Positions 17,459 through 27,162 of a DNA stretch of 64,000 nt are shown piece after piece (position 1 is the first letter of the stretch; each line of letters begins with the position of its first letter). The position numbers and the translations under genes were made by a program. The notes beneath the pieces were generated by a model. The model had not been told where the DNA came from and did not search any database. It was given only the letters and a program-made list of their open reading frames with translations. The stretch covers positions 9,636-73,635 of the forward strand of contig CAUEYX010000012.1 of NCBI GenBank assembly GCA_959022495.1, written 5' to 3'. This stretch comes from an uncultured Lachnospiraceae bacterium (GTDB taxonomy: Bacteria > Bacillota > Clostridia > Lachnospirales > Lachnospiraceae).

Positions 17459-18811
17459 TTATTTTCCGATATCTTCCCGACGGTCCACGTCGCTTAATTC
17501 TCGCTCATCTGTCTCTACGATGCGCACACTTTCCCTGTGCCTGTCCATGATCTGCCTGCCGCCCACATCCCCGGAAAGCTCCAGAAGCTCCGGGAAATAT
17601 CTTCGGTCCCACAGCACCGGGTTGCCCGCTCTTCCCTCATGCCCCGCACAGACGATACTGCCGGGGTGCAAAACTGCCGCACGGAAGATCTGCTGTAACG
17701 TCGGTACCGTAAGATGGGGCTGGTCGCACACAGAGAAGAGGACGCCTGTCAGCGTGTTTTGAAGCGCTGCCTCAAGCCCCAGCTTCAGAGACAGGCTGAT
17801 GCCTTCCTCCGGATGCTCATTCCATACCGGTGTGATGCCCCGCTCCTTCGCTTCCTTGGCGATCTTCTCATCCCCGGTCACAATGTACGCGGGAAATGAA
17901 GAAAACGCCCGGACATTTTCAAGCATTTTTTCATACATGGGCACCCCGTCCGCCAGCGCGTGCAGCTTATTTCCGCCAAAGCGCACGCCTGCACCCGCCG
18001 CGAGCACGACGATGGCATACCTGCCCTTCATCCTCTCGAACCCTGTCGCTGCCTCCAGCGCTCCGCCGCCGATGGCGCGCGCCTTATCGGAGATCGTATA
18101 ACAGTGGGAAATCTCCGCCCGGGCGTCGATATCCCCGATCTTCAATCCTTCTTTTACGGATACTCCGCTTTGGAGCATCCCGCGGACCACTCCCGGCATC
18201 TGCGCGTATACCGGCTGTCCGCCTGTCACGGCAACGACCTGCCCTTTTTCCACCATATCGCCGATCTTCGCCCGCGGCTCCATGATGCCGTCCGCAGAGG
18301 CGCGGATCAGCCGCTCGATCGTATAGCCGCCCACATTGCCGGGCACCCCTGTATTGGGGATGGCGCTGCCTCTCCAGATGATATTCCCCAGCGTGTGCCC
18401 TCTCTTTGTCTCGATCACGCAGTGGCAGTCCTCCCCCGCTATAAATCCGGGTCCCACGCCAATGACAAAAGGTGCGTCCGTGATCTTTGTACCGAGGTTC
18501 CGCTTCGCGAGGATGGCATCAACGACCACATCCGGCATGTACCACTCCCGGCATCCCGCCTCAGGGTCCACCATGACGGCGATATCTCCCCGCTCCATGA
18601 TATGCTCTGCCTCTTCCTTTGATTCCGCACGGAACGCTTCCATCTCTTCGACCTTTGCCGACGGCTCGTAGACGGCTCTTGAGAGAGCCACTGTCCGCCG
18701 CACTGTAAGGGGTGTCCCGATCTCTGTCATTAGGATCTGGTGCCCTGCACCGTAGAGACGGGAGGCGATCCCCGTCGCCAGGTCCCCCGCGCCTTTGATC
18801 AATATCTTCAT
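17459..18811 (-). CDS. Fusion of YqeB-type Mo/Se maturation protein and MocA-type molybdenum cofactor cytidylyltransferase
   Basis: 450 residues. Residues 1-~265 match the YqeB (EF2563) family linked to selenium-dependent molybdenum hydroxylases (KGAGDLATGIASRLYGAGH, a Rossmann start; VGPGFIAGEDCHCVIET). Residues ~270-450 are a nucleotidyltransferase of the MocA/YgfJ type (VLAAGAGVRFGGNKL; VCDQPHLT; GRAGNPVLW) that would make cytosine-dinucleotide molybdopterin. The two are usually separate genes. ATG 18811 follows GGAAGGA, 13 bases after yqeC. Confidence 0.9.
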   Translation of the reverse strand: MKILIKGAGDLATGIASRLYGAGHQILMTEIGTPLTVRRTVALSRAVYEPSAKVEEMEAFRAESKEEAEHIMERGDIAVMVDPEAGCREWYMPDVVVDAILAKRNLGTKITDAPFVIGVGPGFIAGEDCHCVIETKRGHTLGNIIWRGSAIPNTGVPGNVGGYTIERLIRASADGIMEPRAKIGDMVEKGQVVAVTGGQPVYAQMPGVVRGMLQSGVSVKEGLKIGDIDARAEISHCYTISDKARAIGGGALEAATGFERMKGRYAIVVLAAGAGVRFGGNKLHALADGVPMYEKMLENVRAFSSFPAYIVTGDEKIAKEAKERGITPVWNEHPEEGISLSLKLGLEAALQNTLTGVLFSVCDQPHLTVPTLQQIFRAAVLHPGSIVCAGHEGRAGNPVLWDRRYFPELLELSGDVGGRQIMDRHRESVRIVETDERELSDVDRREDIGK

Positions 18812-18824
18812 GCCGTTATCCTTC

Positions 18825-19577
18825 CTATCCTGCCACAAAGGAGGTGACGATCACATCGGAAATGCCTTCGCGCTCCAGCATCCTGCATATCTCAAGCGCA
18901 AGTTCTCTCCGGTCGGGATCGTCTGCTTTATTTAAAATGACCGTATACACGGCGCTCCCTGGACAGCTTTTTCGTCCGCCCCGCTCTGAGGCTGCGAGAA
19001 ACGCGATATCCTCCGCCGTGACTGTGTCTGTTTCGTTCTTCTTTAAGAAAGGGCATGCCAGCTCAAAGCGGAAACAGACTTCTTTGAACGTTCTGCCCAC
19101 CGCGTCCAGCCCGTATACGGACAGGACATGTGTTGTCTCCTCCGGTATCACCGGCTCATGCGCGGCAGGAACCTTAAGCGGCATCCGCCTTGCTCCGTCT
19201 GCCTCGATAAGAAGCGGTATGTCCCATGTCAGGAGCTCTCCGAACACTGGCTCTGTAAGCCCTTTTAATTTGCCGCCGGGCGCAGGTCTCCCGACCCACA
19301 CCTGGCGGAACGTTTCTAAATATTGTCTGATCTTTTCCACGGACGGGTCTAAGAGAAAGTATTCCTTTCCCTCATCCACGATATGCGTCGTCGTCGTGAC
19401 GACCACATGCTCTCCTGCGAGGGCATACTCCTCTGCCAAAGTGTGTAGTATGGTCGTCTTCCCGCCGGCTCCCGCCACGGAGACAACAGGCGCAGGATCC
19501 GATCCCGCCGTGATCTCCAGTGCCTTCAGCAAAAATTCTTCCCCGCACAGTGTTCCTTCTTTATATTTCCAGATCAT
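18825..19577 (-). CDS. yqeC: YqeC, putative selenium-dependent hydroxylase accessory protein
   Basis: 250 residues. The P-loop SVAGAGGKTT (about 33-42), TTTTHIV, and IEADGARRMPLK are the marks of YqeC, a P-loop protein found with selenium-labile molybdenum hydroxylases. The exact reaction is unproven; a role in inserting selenium at the Mo site is the standing hypothesis. Its ATG overlaps the hydantoinase stop (TAATG), so the two are translationally coupled. Confidence 0.88.
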   Translation of the reverse strand: MIWKYKEGTLCGEEFLLKALEITAGSDPAPVVSVAGAGGKTTILHTLAEEYALAGEHVVVTTTTHIVDEGKEYFLLDPSVEKIRQYLETFRQVWVGRPAPGGKLKGLTEPVFGELLTWDIPLLIEADGARRMPLKVPAAHEPVIPEETTHVLSVYGLDAVGRTFKEVCFRFELACPFLKKNETDTVTAEDIAFLAASERGGRKSCPGSAVYTVILNKADDPDRRELALEICRMLEREGISDVIVTSFVAG

Positions 19578-20944
19578 TACTCTGCGCCATGCCGGACATA
19601 TACCCCGGTATTCTCCACAAGCACTTTTCCATTTTCAGCGGCAAGCGTGCCTCTTAAGTACACCTGCTCCGCCCTGCCCCGGATCTTCGCCCCTTCCATG
19701 GGACAGTAATCGCATGCAGACTGCTGCCCCTCCGCGGTCAGCGTCCACTCTGTCTCCGGGTTCCAGACAACGATGTCCGCGTCCGCGCCCGGGATGAGCG
19801 CCCCTTTCCACGGATAGAGGTGGTAGAGCTTCGCCGGATTCTCCGCCAGGTAAGTACACATCTGCTCTGGCGTGATCTTTCCTTCATTGACACCGAACTG
19901 CCAGATCAGCGCCGGACGTTCTTCCGCTCCGGGCATCCCGCAGGGCGTCTTCGAGAAATCATCCGCGCCCGCCATTTTCTGTTCCTTAGTAAAGCTGCAG
20001 TGATCTGTGGCGATGGTCTGGATGCGCCCTTCTTTGAGCGCCTGCCAGAGGATCTCCTGATTCTTCTTTCTGCGGAGGGGCGGCGCGATCATATACTGTC
20101 TTGCCTCCTCAGCAGGAAGGGAATATTTCTCCTCATCCATCACAAGATACTGGGGGCATGTTTCTACATAGACGATCTGCCCTCCCTCTCTTGCCTTCAG
20201 GATCTCACGGTACCCTGCCGCTGTGCTCAGATGCACCACAATGACCGGAGTGTCCACACATTTCGCGATGGCGAGCAGACGGTGTACTGCCTCTGCCTCC
20301 GCTTCCTTGGGACGCGTCCACGGATAGTCGGATACATCCTTTCTATCTCCTTTGTTCTTCTCCACTTCTTTCAGACGCGCCTGGATGATGCCGTGGTTCT
20401 CACAGTGTACCCCCGCGATGCCGCCAAGTTCTTTCAGCCGTGAGAGGATCTCATACATGGTCTCGTCGTCAACCATGGTGTCATAAGTCATATAAAGCTT
20501 AAAGGACATGGTCTCCTTTGCCACGATCTCGCCCAGTTCCCGGCTGATCTCTTCATTCCAGTCCGTGATCGCCAGGTGGAACGCATAGTCACAGGAGGAC
20601 TGTCCGTCCGCCTTCTTATGCCAGTTGTCAAGTCCGTCTTGCAGAGTTTCTCCCGGATACTGGGTCGCGTAATCCACGATACAGGTCGTTCCGCCCGCGA
20701 GCTCAGCTTTCGTTCCGGTGTCGAATCCGTCCGCGGTCACTGTGTCGCACACCTCCAGCGCCATGTGGGTGTGCGCGTCGATAAATCCCGGGAAAAGAAG
20801 CTTTCCCCGCACATCCACGATCTCCGCGTCTTTAAATTCCAGATTCTCACCTATCGCAAGGATCTTCTCACCCTTTACAAGAAGGTCCACCTTTCTCATT
20901 CCCTCGCCGCTGATCACTGTTCCGCCTTTAAATAGTCGTTTCAT
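19577..20944 (-). CDS. hyuA: Dihydropyrimidinase/D-hydantoinase family amidohydrolase
   Basis: 455 residues from ATG 20944, with AAAGGAGG upstream. TIM-barrel cyclic amidohydrolase: the metal motif GFIDAHTHM (about 55-63), the carboxylated-lysine segment MSFKLYMTY, HLSTAAGYREI, and ATDHCSF. It hydrolyses cyclic amide rings such as hydantoins or dihydropyrimidines. In this cluster a ring-opened purine or ureido intermediate is the likely substrate. The reading frame extends upstream to 21043 across a hairpin region, but no ribosome site is there. Confidence 0.9.
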   Translation of the reverse strand: MKRLFKGGTVISGEGMRKVDLLVKGEKILAIGENLEFKDAEIVDVRGKLLFPGFIDAHTHMALEVCDTVTADGFDTGTKAELAGGTTCIVDYATQYPGETLQDGLDNWHKKADGQSSCDYAFHLAITDWNEEISRELGEIVAKETMSFKLYMTYDTMVDDETMYEILSRLKELGGIAGVHCENHGIIQARLKEVEKNKGDRKDVSDYPWTRPKEAEAEAVHRLLAIAKCVDTPVIVVHLSTAAGYREILKAREGGQIVYVETCPQYLVMDEEKYSLPAEEARQYMIAPPLRRKKNQEILWQALKEGRIQTIATDHCSFTKEQKMAGADDFSKTPCGMPGAEERPALIWQFGVNEGKITPEQMCTYLAENPAKLYHLYPWKGALIPGADADIVVWNPETEWTLTAEGQQSACDYCPMEGAKIRGRAEQVYLRGTLAAENGKVLVENTGVYVRHGAE

Positions 20945-21030
20945 GTGTCCTCCTTTCAGTTCAGCCATGCTTTGAACGCGTATGCAGAATGTGCTTGCAC
21001 AATTCTGCAAGCGGTCATAAGCATGGGGTG

Positions 21031-21101
21031 AGCGCCGTCTCATGAGTAAAACAGTGGCGCAGCCACGATTAGCACGTTAGTGCGGTTTTACGAATGGCGC
21101 T
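21031..21101 (-). other. Structured element: nested stem enclosing a three-way junction
   Basis: In the 221-bp gap between ygfK and hyuA, AGCGCC (21031-21036) pairs with GGCGCT (21096-21101). Inside, GTAAAAC (21046-21052) pairs with GTTTTAC (21085-21091), closing two perfect hairpins, GTGGC/GCCAC (21054-21066) and GCAC/GTGC (21072-21083). A further hairpin, GCAGAATGTGC with its partner, lies at about 20984-21009. The 17-base CGCTCCTGAACGGTGTA occurs at 21098 and again at 21145. It may be an RNA processing or attenuation element in the operon, or a REP-like repeat. Confidence 0.6.
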
Positions 21102-21165
21102 CCTGAACGGTGTAAATTTTCCCCCAGTTCAGCCATGCAGCAAACGCTCCTGAACGGTGTAGTTA

Positions 21166-24159
21166 TCATCTCAGCAGATATGCATAGTCCGTGCAGACTG
21201 TCTCCATCAGTCTGAGCAGTCCTTCCGGTATCCTCGTCTCTTCGCCTTTTGTCCACACATAGGTTTCCCCGAAGAAGCGTACCTTACATTTCACCGCGTC
21301 TTTGTCAAGGACTGTGAATCCCTGGTTCTTGCTGTCTTCCATATCCTTCTCATCTGCGAACAGTGTGAACTTGTCAAGATACGGCGCGCTGTCGTACGGG
21401 CAGAAGCTCTTGCAGTTGCCGCATTCGTTGCACATATAGTCCACATGGATGATCTGGTGCTTCTCCATGCCCGGAACGCGGATCGAGATATTCGCCCGGT
21501 TCGGACATACCTCCACGCAGTTCTCGCAGATGCCGGAGCATCCAAGGCAGCGGTTCGTCTCTTCACGTCCTTCCTTCATGTCCGCCAGATTTCCGCGTTT
21601 GCCGTAGATCTTCTCCTCGTCTGTTGCGGACGGGATATCCTTTACAAGTGCTTCGCCGATGACAGCCTCCGCTGCTTTCAGACCGTCGCGGATTCCTTCT
21701 ACTACCGTCGCCGGTCCGCCGAGACCGTCGCCCACTACATAGACGCCCTTAAGGTTTGTCTCACAGGTGTCCTCATTGACAAGAGCACGTCCTCTTTCAT
21801 TGACGTTGATGCCGTTCGCCTCGTAGAAGCCTGTGGGAACTCTCTCGCCGACTGCCGCGATCACGGTATCCGCCGGGATCTCTTTCTCTTCGTCTGTCTC
21901 CACAACGCCTCTTCTGCCTGACGCGTCGATATCGCCCAGCTTCATGACCTTGCAGAGCAGCTTCCCGTCTTCCAGTTTCACAGGGGACAACAGTTCCATG
22001 AATTCCACGCCGTCCTCGACTGCCATCTCAAGCTCTTCCGCGTCTGCCGGCATATAGCGTTTCGTTCTTCTGTATACCAGATAGGAGTGCTCCACGCCCT
22101 TCGTGCGTTTCGCTGCTCTGGCTGTATCCATGGCTGTATTACCGCCGCCGATGACGACGATGTTCTTGCCGATGTCCAGATTGCCGTCATTTGCCTTATA
22201 GTCTGCAAGGAAGGCAAGCGCGTTCACCGGCTCGCCCTTTTCCAGACGGAGCACGCCCGGGTCGGATGCGCCCACTGCCACGATCACTGCCGTGTACCCT
22301 GCGTTCTTAAGCATATCAAGTTCTTTGATCTCTGTATTTAAGCAGATGTTCACGCCCATCTTCTCAAGGAGCGCCGCGTCCTTGTCGATGGAAGCTGACG
22401 GGATGCGGAATTCCGGGATCACATGGCGCACCACGCCGCCGAGAGCGTCGTTCTTCTCGAAGAGCGTTACTTCCATTCCGGCTCTTCTTAAGAAATAAGC
22501 TGCCGCCATACCAGCCGGACCGCCGCCGATGACTGCTGCCTTGCCCGGTCTTGTCACCGCCGGAGCTGTCAGTTTCTCCATATATGCGTCATATCCGTTC
22601 TCCGCCGCGATCAGCTTCATGTTGCGGATATGTACCGGTTCTTCATAGAAATTGCGGGTACATTTGCCCATGCAGGCATGTGCGCAGATCGTTCCCGTGA
22701 TGAACGGAAGCGGGTTCTTCTCTGTGATGACTTCCAGCGCCTCTTCGTATTTGCCCGCGTTTACAAGCTGAAGATAAGCGGTGATATCCTGATGGATGGG
22801 ACATCCTTCCTTACACGGCGCCACAAAGCAGTCAAGCAGCGGCACCTGTTTCTTCATCTTTCTGGACGGGAGCGGCTTTACTGCCTTCACATGGTGCGGA
22901 TTCGTCCTCGCGTCCTCGGCAAGCTTCGCGGAAGCCTCCACGCTCACGCCTGTGAACACGTCATTTTCTTTCTCAAGCAGGGCTGCCATCTGCGCCATAC
23001 GGTCATACCCGCCCGGTTTTAAGAGCGTGGTCGCCACGGTCACCGGCCAGATGCCTGCTTCCACGATGCCCTTGATATTGTGATAATCTGCGCCGCCTGA
23101 ATAGGAGATGCGCAGTTTTCCGTCGAATTCCTTCGCCAGCTTCGCTGCCAGGGAGATGGACAGCGGATACAGGGATTTCCCTGACATGTACATCTCTTCG
23201 CTGGGGAGCTCGTTCTGCTTCACGTCTACCGGGAATGTATTGGTGATCTTCACGCCGAACTCCAGGTTCCTCTCCGCGCAGACTGCCATCAGTCTCGTCA
23301 GCATGGGGACTGCGTCCTCCCACTGCAGATCATCTTTAAAATGGAAATCACCGAACGCCACATAGTCATAGCCCATGTCGTCCATAGTCTTCCTCGCGAA
23401 CTCATATCCGAGGAGTGTGGGATTGCACTTGATAAAGGTATGGAATCCCTTCTCCGTGATCAGATACATGGCAATCCGCTCGATCTCCTGCGGAGGACAT
23501 CCGTGGAGCGTGGAGATGGTCACGGAGTTGCAGATATCGCCGGAAATGCCTTCGATGTCTTCCTTTGTCACATGCTCGAACCGGTCCGCATGTTCTAAAA
23601 GGTATGCCTTGCAGGACTGGAACACTTCGCTGTCCTGCGCGTGTTTCATAGTATTTAAGAAATTGTCGATCTTCTCGGACTGGATGCCCGCCAGGTCATA
23701 GCCTACGCTGATGTTGAACTGGAAGCCGTCCATGCTGCCAAGTCCGAATTCCTTCGCGATGATCTTGCAGAGGAACCATGCCTTGATGTACTCTTCCATT
23801 GCCTCCGGCACATACAGCTCGGTGGACCACTCGCAGTTGTAGCACTCGTCGTCCGCCTTGATGCACGGCTTGTTCACGCATGCGGATAATTCCGCCCCGT
23901 CCATGATCTGCACGGTCTTCAGTTCGAAGAAGCGGCTGCCTGTATAGTACGCTGCCACGATGTTCTGGGCAAGCTGTGTATGCGGTCCTGCCGCCGGTCC
24001 TACCGGTGTCTCCAGGGGACGTTCAAAAATGGTCCTGTTATATTTCGCGTCCGCATGATAGGGATGGTGCTCACCGAACACGGTTCCCTTCTCTTTCTGC
24101 TCTGTCAGTGTCCAGTCAAGAAGCTGGGCAAATGACATGGGTCTCATAATATCACTCAT
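21166..24159 (-). CDS. ygfK: YgfK, putative selenate reductase / flavin iron-sulfur oxidoreductase
   Basis: 997 residues. The N-terminal half has the dihydropyrimidine-dehydrogenase-like barrel (LETPVGPAAGPHTQLAQNI, STLHGCPPQEIERIA). The middle has cysteine-rich clusters (CKEGCPIHQD, CAHACMGKC) and two nucleotide-binding sites (AVIGGGPAGMAAAYFLR for FAD, VVIGGGNTAMDTARAAKR for NAD(P)H); the C-terminus carries CLGCSGICENCVEVCP and CNECGNCKSFCP. The architecture is that of GltD-like electron-transfer proteins. In published gut-bacterial work this gene belongs to the set linked to anaerobic purine breakdown. It may reduce a purine-derived ring or pass electrons to the hydroxylase. Confidence 0.93.
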   Translation of the reverse strand: MSDIMRPMSFAQLLDWTLTEQKEKGTVFGEHHPYHADAKYNRTIFERPLETPVGPAAGPHTQLAQNIVAAYYTGSRFFELKTVQIMDGAELSACVNKPCIKADDECYNCEWSTELYVPEAMEEYIKAWFLCKIIAKEFGLGSMDGFQFNISVGYDLAGIQSEKIDNFLNTMKHAQDSEVFQSCKAYLLEHADRFEHVTKEDIEGISGDICNSVTISTLHGCPPQEIERIAMYLITEKGFHTFIKCNPTLLGYEFARKTMDDMGYDYVAFGDFHFKDDLQWEDAVPMLTRLMAVCAERNLEFGVKITNTFPVDVKQNELPSEEMYMSGKSLYPLSISLAAKLAKEFDGKLRISYSGGADYHNIKGIVEAGIWPVTVATTLLKPGGYDRMAQMAALLEKENDVFTGVSVEASAKLAEDARTNPHHVKAVKPLPSRKMKKQVPLLDCFVAPCKEGCPIHQDITAYLQLVNAGKYEEALEVITEKNPLPFITGTICAHACMGKCTRNFYEEPVHIRNMKLIAAENGYDAYMEKLTAPAVTRPGKAAVIGGGPAGMAAAYFLRRAGMEVTLFEKNDALGGVVRHVIPEFRIPSASIDKDAALLEKMGVNICLNTEIKELDMLKNAGYTAVIVAVGASDPGVLRLEKGEPVNALAFLADYKANDGNLDIGKNIVVIGGGNTAMDTARAAKRTKGVEHSYLVYRRTKRYMPADAEELEMAVEDGVEFMELLSPVKLEDGKLLCKVMKLGDIDASGRRGVVETDEEKEIPADTVIAAVGERVPTGFYEANGINVNERGRALVNEDTCETNLKGVYVVGDGLGGPATVVEGIRDGLKAAEAVIGEALVKDIPSATDEEKIYGKRGNLADMKEGREETNRCLGCSGICENCVEVCPNRANISIRVPGMEKHQIIHVDYMCNECGNCKSFCPYDSAPYLDKFTLFADEKDMEDSKNQGFTVLDKDAVKCKVRFFGETYVWTKGEETRIPEGLLRLMETVCTDYAYLLR

Positions 24160-24244
24160 ATCTTACCTCCTATATTCACTTGTGCCAGAACGCGGCCTTC
24201 CCAAAGGAAAAGCCGCCTCGTTCTGTCCAGGGTTATGTTCTGTC

Positions 24245-25669
24245 TTAAGCTTCCGGTTTGTCTTTCGGCAGCAGCAGGTTCAGGATCACTGCGAAGATGG
24301 TTGCCAATACGACCGGAGATGACGCGAATGTATTGTTGATGATGGACTGGAAGCTCTCAAGGCTCATGCTCATGTTCAGCGCGCCGTGGATGCTCTGTGT
24401 CATCTGGTTTAAGCAGCCGTCACTTAAGGATACACCCATACCGATGGCGATGGATAATCCGGCGACTGTCGTATTTCTGAATGTCAGCTTCTCTGTTGTG
24501 AGCAGCTTGATCCCTGTCATGGCAATGGACGCGAATACAGAAGCCACCGCGCCTCCGAGCACGCACTGCGGGATCGTACGCAGCAGCGCGGAGAACTTCG
24601 GGATCAGACCCGCGATGAGCAGGAATGTCGCTGATAAGGTGAACACGCGTCTTGCCACAACCTTTGTAGAACCTACGATACCTACGTTCTGGCTGTAAGT
24701 CGCCGTCGGAGGACATCCGAAAACAGCGCTGACAATATTGCTGATACCATATCCGATGATACCGCCGTTTAATTCTCTGTCCGTGGGCAGGCGGTCCATG
24801 CCGCCGCTTGTGGTTGCGGAGAAATCTCCCATCGCCTGGATGGAATTCACAAGGAAAAGGATCGCCAGCGGTATAATGGCTGACACGTCAAACCGGATAC
24901 CAAACGCTGCCGGCGTCGGGATCTGTATCCAGCCTGCGCTGGAAAGCGCGGAGAAATCAACCATTCCGAAGCAGAGCGCCAGGATGTAACCGCAGATCAG
25001 GCCGATGAGGATGGACGCCAGCTTGAACAGACCTTTTCCATAATGGTTCAGAGCCACCACAATGCCCAGTGTCACGAACGCAACCAGCCAGTTCTGCCAG
25101 GAACCGTATACAAGCGCCTCTGTCTTGCCCTGCTGCTCTACGACCAGCTCATAGGTATTGGAGGAGTTTCCTGCCATGTAGTTGATTGCCGTCGTATAAA
25201 GCGACAGACCGATGGCAAAGATAACCGTCCCGATCACGAGCGGAGGGAACACCTTGCGGATCTGCTTGATGGTCAGTCCTACCACGATCGCTACCACACC
25301 GCCGATGATCATGGCGCCGAAAATGGTATCCACGTCCTTCGCCTGCGCCGCGATTGCCGTCATGGTCGGCACATAAGCGAAACTCACGCCGATGATGACC
25401 GGAAGGTTCGATCCCAGATGGAACCTTCCCCCGTATAACTGCAGGAATGTGGAGAGCGCCGCGAATACAAGGGATACCTGGATGAGCAGTCCCATGTTCA
25501 CATTGCCGCCCGCGTTGTTCGCCGCATTTGCGACGAGGATCGCCGGTGTTACGCATCCCACGACTGCGGCAAGCACATGCTGTGCCGCCAGCGGGAGCAT
25601 CTGTCCGAATGACGGCTTGCCGTCCCATTTAAAGAGTTCCGAGTTGTCTCTTTTTGCTTTGTTGTCCAT
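24245..25669 (-). CDS. NCS2-family purine (xanthine/urate) permease
   Basis: 474 residues, about 14 membrane segments. Family motifs: QMLPLAAQHVLAAVVGCVTP at the start, GSNLPVIIGVSFAYVPTM, and ATTSGGMDRLPTDRELNGG near the NCS2 signature; CPPTATYSQNVG is typical of xanthine/urate carriers. It would import the purine with protons. ATG 25669 follows GGAGG; it lies between ssnA (24-base gap) and ygfK, inside the purine operon. A GC-rich stem at about 24188-24224 separates it from ygfK. Confidence 0.93.
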   Translation of the reverse strand: MDNKAKRDNSELFKWDGKPSFGQMLPLAAQHVLAAVVGCVTPAILVANAANNAGGNVNMGLLIQVSLVFAALSTFLQLYGGRFHLGSNLPVIIGVSFAYVPTMTAIAAQAKDVDTIFGAMIIGGVVAIVVGLTIKQIRKVFPPLVIGTVIFAIGLSLYTTAINYMAGNSSNTYELVVEQQGKTEALVYGSWQNWLVAFVTLGIVVALNHYGKGLFKLASILIGLICGYILALCFGMVDFSALSSAGWIQIPTPAAFGIRFDVSAIIPLAILFLVNSIQAMGDFSATTSGGMDRLPTDRELNGGIIGYGISNIVSAVFGCPPTATYSQNVGIVGSTKVVARRVFTLSATFLLIAGLIPKFSALLRTIPQCVLGGAVASVFASIAMTGIKLLTTEKLTFRNTTVAGLSIAIGMGVSLSDGCLNQMTQSIHGALNMSMSLESFQSIINNTFASSPVVLATIFAVILNLLLPKDKPEA

Positions 25670-25692
25670 TTTATTTTTCCTCCTGTTGGCTG

Positions 25693-27027
25693 TTATCGGC
25701 TGTTGATCCGTCCGGCAAGCTCCTTTGCCGCCTGACGGCAGTCTGCCATGACCTTCGCCTCGTCGATCTGTGTCAGTCTTCTGTCTTTCATAAGCACCTT
25801 GCCATTTGCAACCGTAGTCACAACGTCGTGTCCTGTCACGCCAAATACAAGGTGTCCGTTGATATTGTTCTCGTTCAGCGGCGTGAGCGGATCGTAAGCC
25901 ACGATGATCACATCGCCTGCCGCGCCCTCTTTTAAGACGCCCAGCTCCGGCTCGAAGTATCTGCCCGCGATCTTGGCATTGTTTTCAAATAACATCTGCG
26001 GCACTTCCGCCCATGCCGTATTGGGATCGCAGAGGTGATGCTTGTGGAGCACATTCGCCACCTTGAAGGATTCCATCATGTCATGGGTATAACCGTCTGT
26101 TCCCAGACCGGTCAGGATCCCTCTGTGTACCAGTTCCATGGTCGGCGGGCAGCCGCAGGCATTGCCCATGTTGGATTCCGGATTATGTACGACCATGGTA
26201 TCTGTTTCCTTAATTAAATCCATCTCGTGCGGATTGATGTAGATGCAGTGTCCGAGAAGCGTCTTCTCCCCGAGGATGTTATGATCCATCAGTCTGTCCA
26301 CGATCCGCTTGCCGTAATGCTTCAGACAATGATGAAGGTCTTCGATGCCTTCCGCCACATGGATGTGATATCCCACTTCATCCGGCTTGTTCGCAGCCGC
26401 CAATTCCATGGTCTCGTCCGAGATCGTAAACTGCGCGTGCATACCCATCATGCCGGCGATCATACCGCTGTCGTCCTTCAATGCGTGGCGGATGAACTCC
26501 GCATTTTCCATGACAGAGGCTCTCGCCTTGTCCATGCCGTCCCTGTCGGAAATTTCATAGCAGAGACAGGAGCGCACGCCTGCTTCCTTCGCCGCTTTCT
26601 CGATCTCAAAAAGAGAGCCTCCGATCGAGCCGAAACTTGCATGATGGTCAAAGATCGTCGTCACACCGCACTTGATACAATCTATATAAGTAGCCATGGC
26701 GCTCAAATAAGTATCCTTCAGTGTGAGGTTCCGGTCGATGGTCCACCACATCCCGTCCAGGATATCAAGGAATCCGTTCGGGTTGTAGCCATTGATGGAA
26801 AGCCCTCTTGCAAATGAGCTGTAAATATGTTCGTGTACATTGATAAACGCAGGCATGATCAGCCCGCCTTTCGCGTCGATGTACTCCGCGTCCGGGTACG
26901 CCGCGCGGATATCCTGCGTGGTCCCGACCCGGCAGATGGTGGCGCCGTCAACGGCAACCGCTCCGTCTTCGATGAACGGACATGCGGCGTCTCTTGTGAT
27001 CACTTTTCCGTTTCCTAAAACAAGCAT
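25693..27027 (-). CDS. ssnA: SsnA, putative aminohydrolase of the purine cluster
   Basis: 444 residues from ATG 27027 (AAAGGAGAAGAG upstream). Amidohydrolase-superfamily enzyme: FINVHEHIYSSFARG (the first metal His pair appears as HEH), FDHHASFGSIGGS, HIHVAEG, LGHCIYI, GLGTDGY. It matches the SsnA family found with selenium-dependent hydroxylases. A deaminase or ring hydrolase acting on a purine is likely. First gene of the leftward operon, directly behind the divergent promoter region. Confidence 0.92.
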   Translation of the reverse strand: MLVLGNGKVITRDAACPFIEDGAVAVDGATICRVGTTQDIRAAYPDAEYIDAKGGLIMPAFINVHEHIYSSFARGLSINGYNPNGFLDILDGMWWTIDRNLTLKDTYLSAMATYIDCIKCGVTTIFDHHASFGSIGGSLFEIEKAAKEAGVRSCLCYEISDRDGMDKARASVMENAEFIRHALKDDSGMIAGMMGMHAQFTISDETMELAAANKPDEVGYHIHVAEGIEDLHHCLKHYGKRIVDRLMDHNILGEKTLLGHCIYINPHEMDLIKETDTMVVHNPESNMGNACGCPPTMELVHRGILTGLGTDGYTHDMMESFKVANVLHKHHLCDPNTAWAEVPQMLFENNAKIAGRYFEPELGVLKEGAAGDVIIVAYDPLTPLNENNINGHLVFGVTGHDVVTTVANGKVLMKDRRLTQIDEAKVMADCRQAAKELAGRINSR

Positions 27028-27125
27028 CCTCTCTTCTCCTTTTTTATTGAATTTACACACATCACCTTTGACACATCTTCTCGTTTTTCTGTGCATTTCG
27101 CATATAAATACCTCTTACTCCATAT

Positions 27126-27154
27126 AGAATACCATTAAATGTGTATAAATGCAA
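27126..27154 (-). promoter_or_regulatory. ssnA operon promoter
   Basis: On the minus strand TTGCAT (27154-27149) and TATTCT (27131-27126) are 17 bases apart. The operator palindromes begin 9 bases upstream of the -35. Confidence 0.6.
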
Positions 27155-27162
27155 CCTGAATT

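Noticed and set aside
21046..21091. Cloverleaf-like fold resembling a tRNA
   Set aside because: Only two arms inside the closing stem, 46 bases long, no anticodon or T-loop consensus.
14185..27027. Selenocysteine codons in the selenium-dependent enzymes
   Set aside because: All frames are continuous without internal TGA; these hydroxylases use a labile selenium, not selenocysteine.
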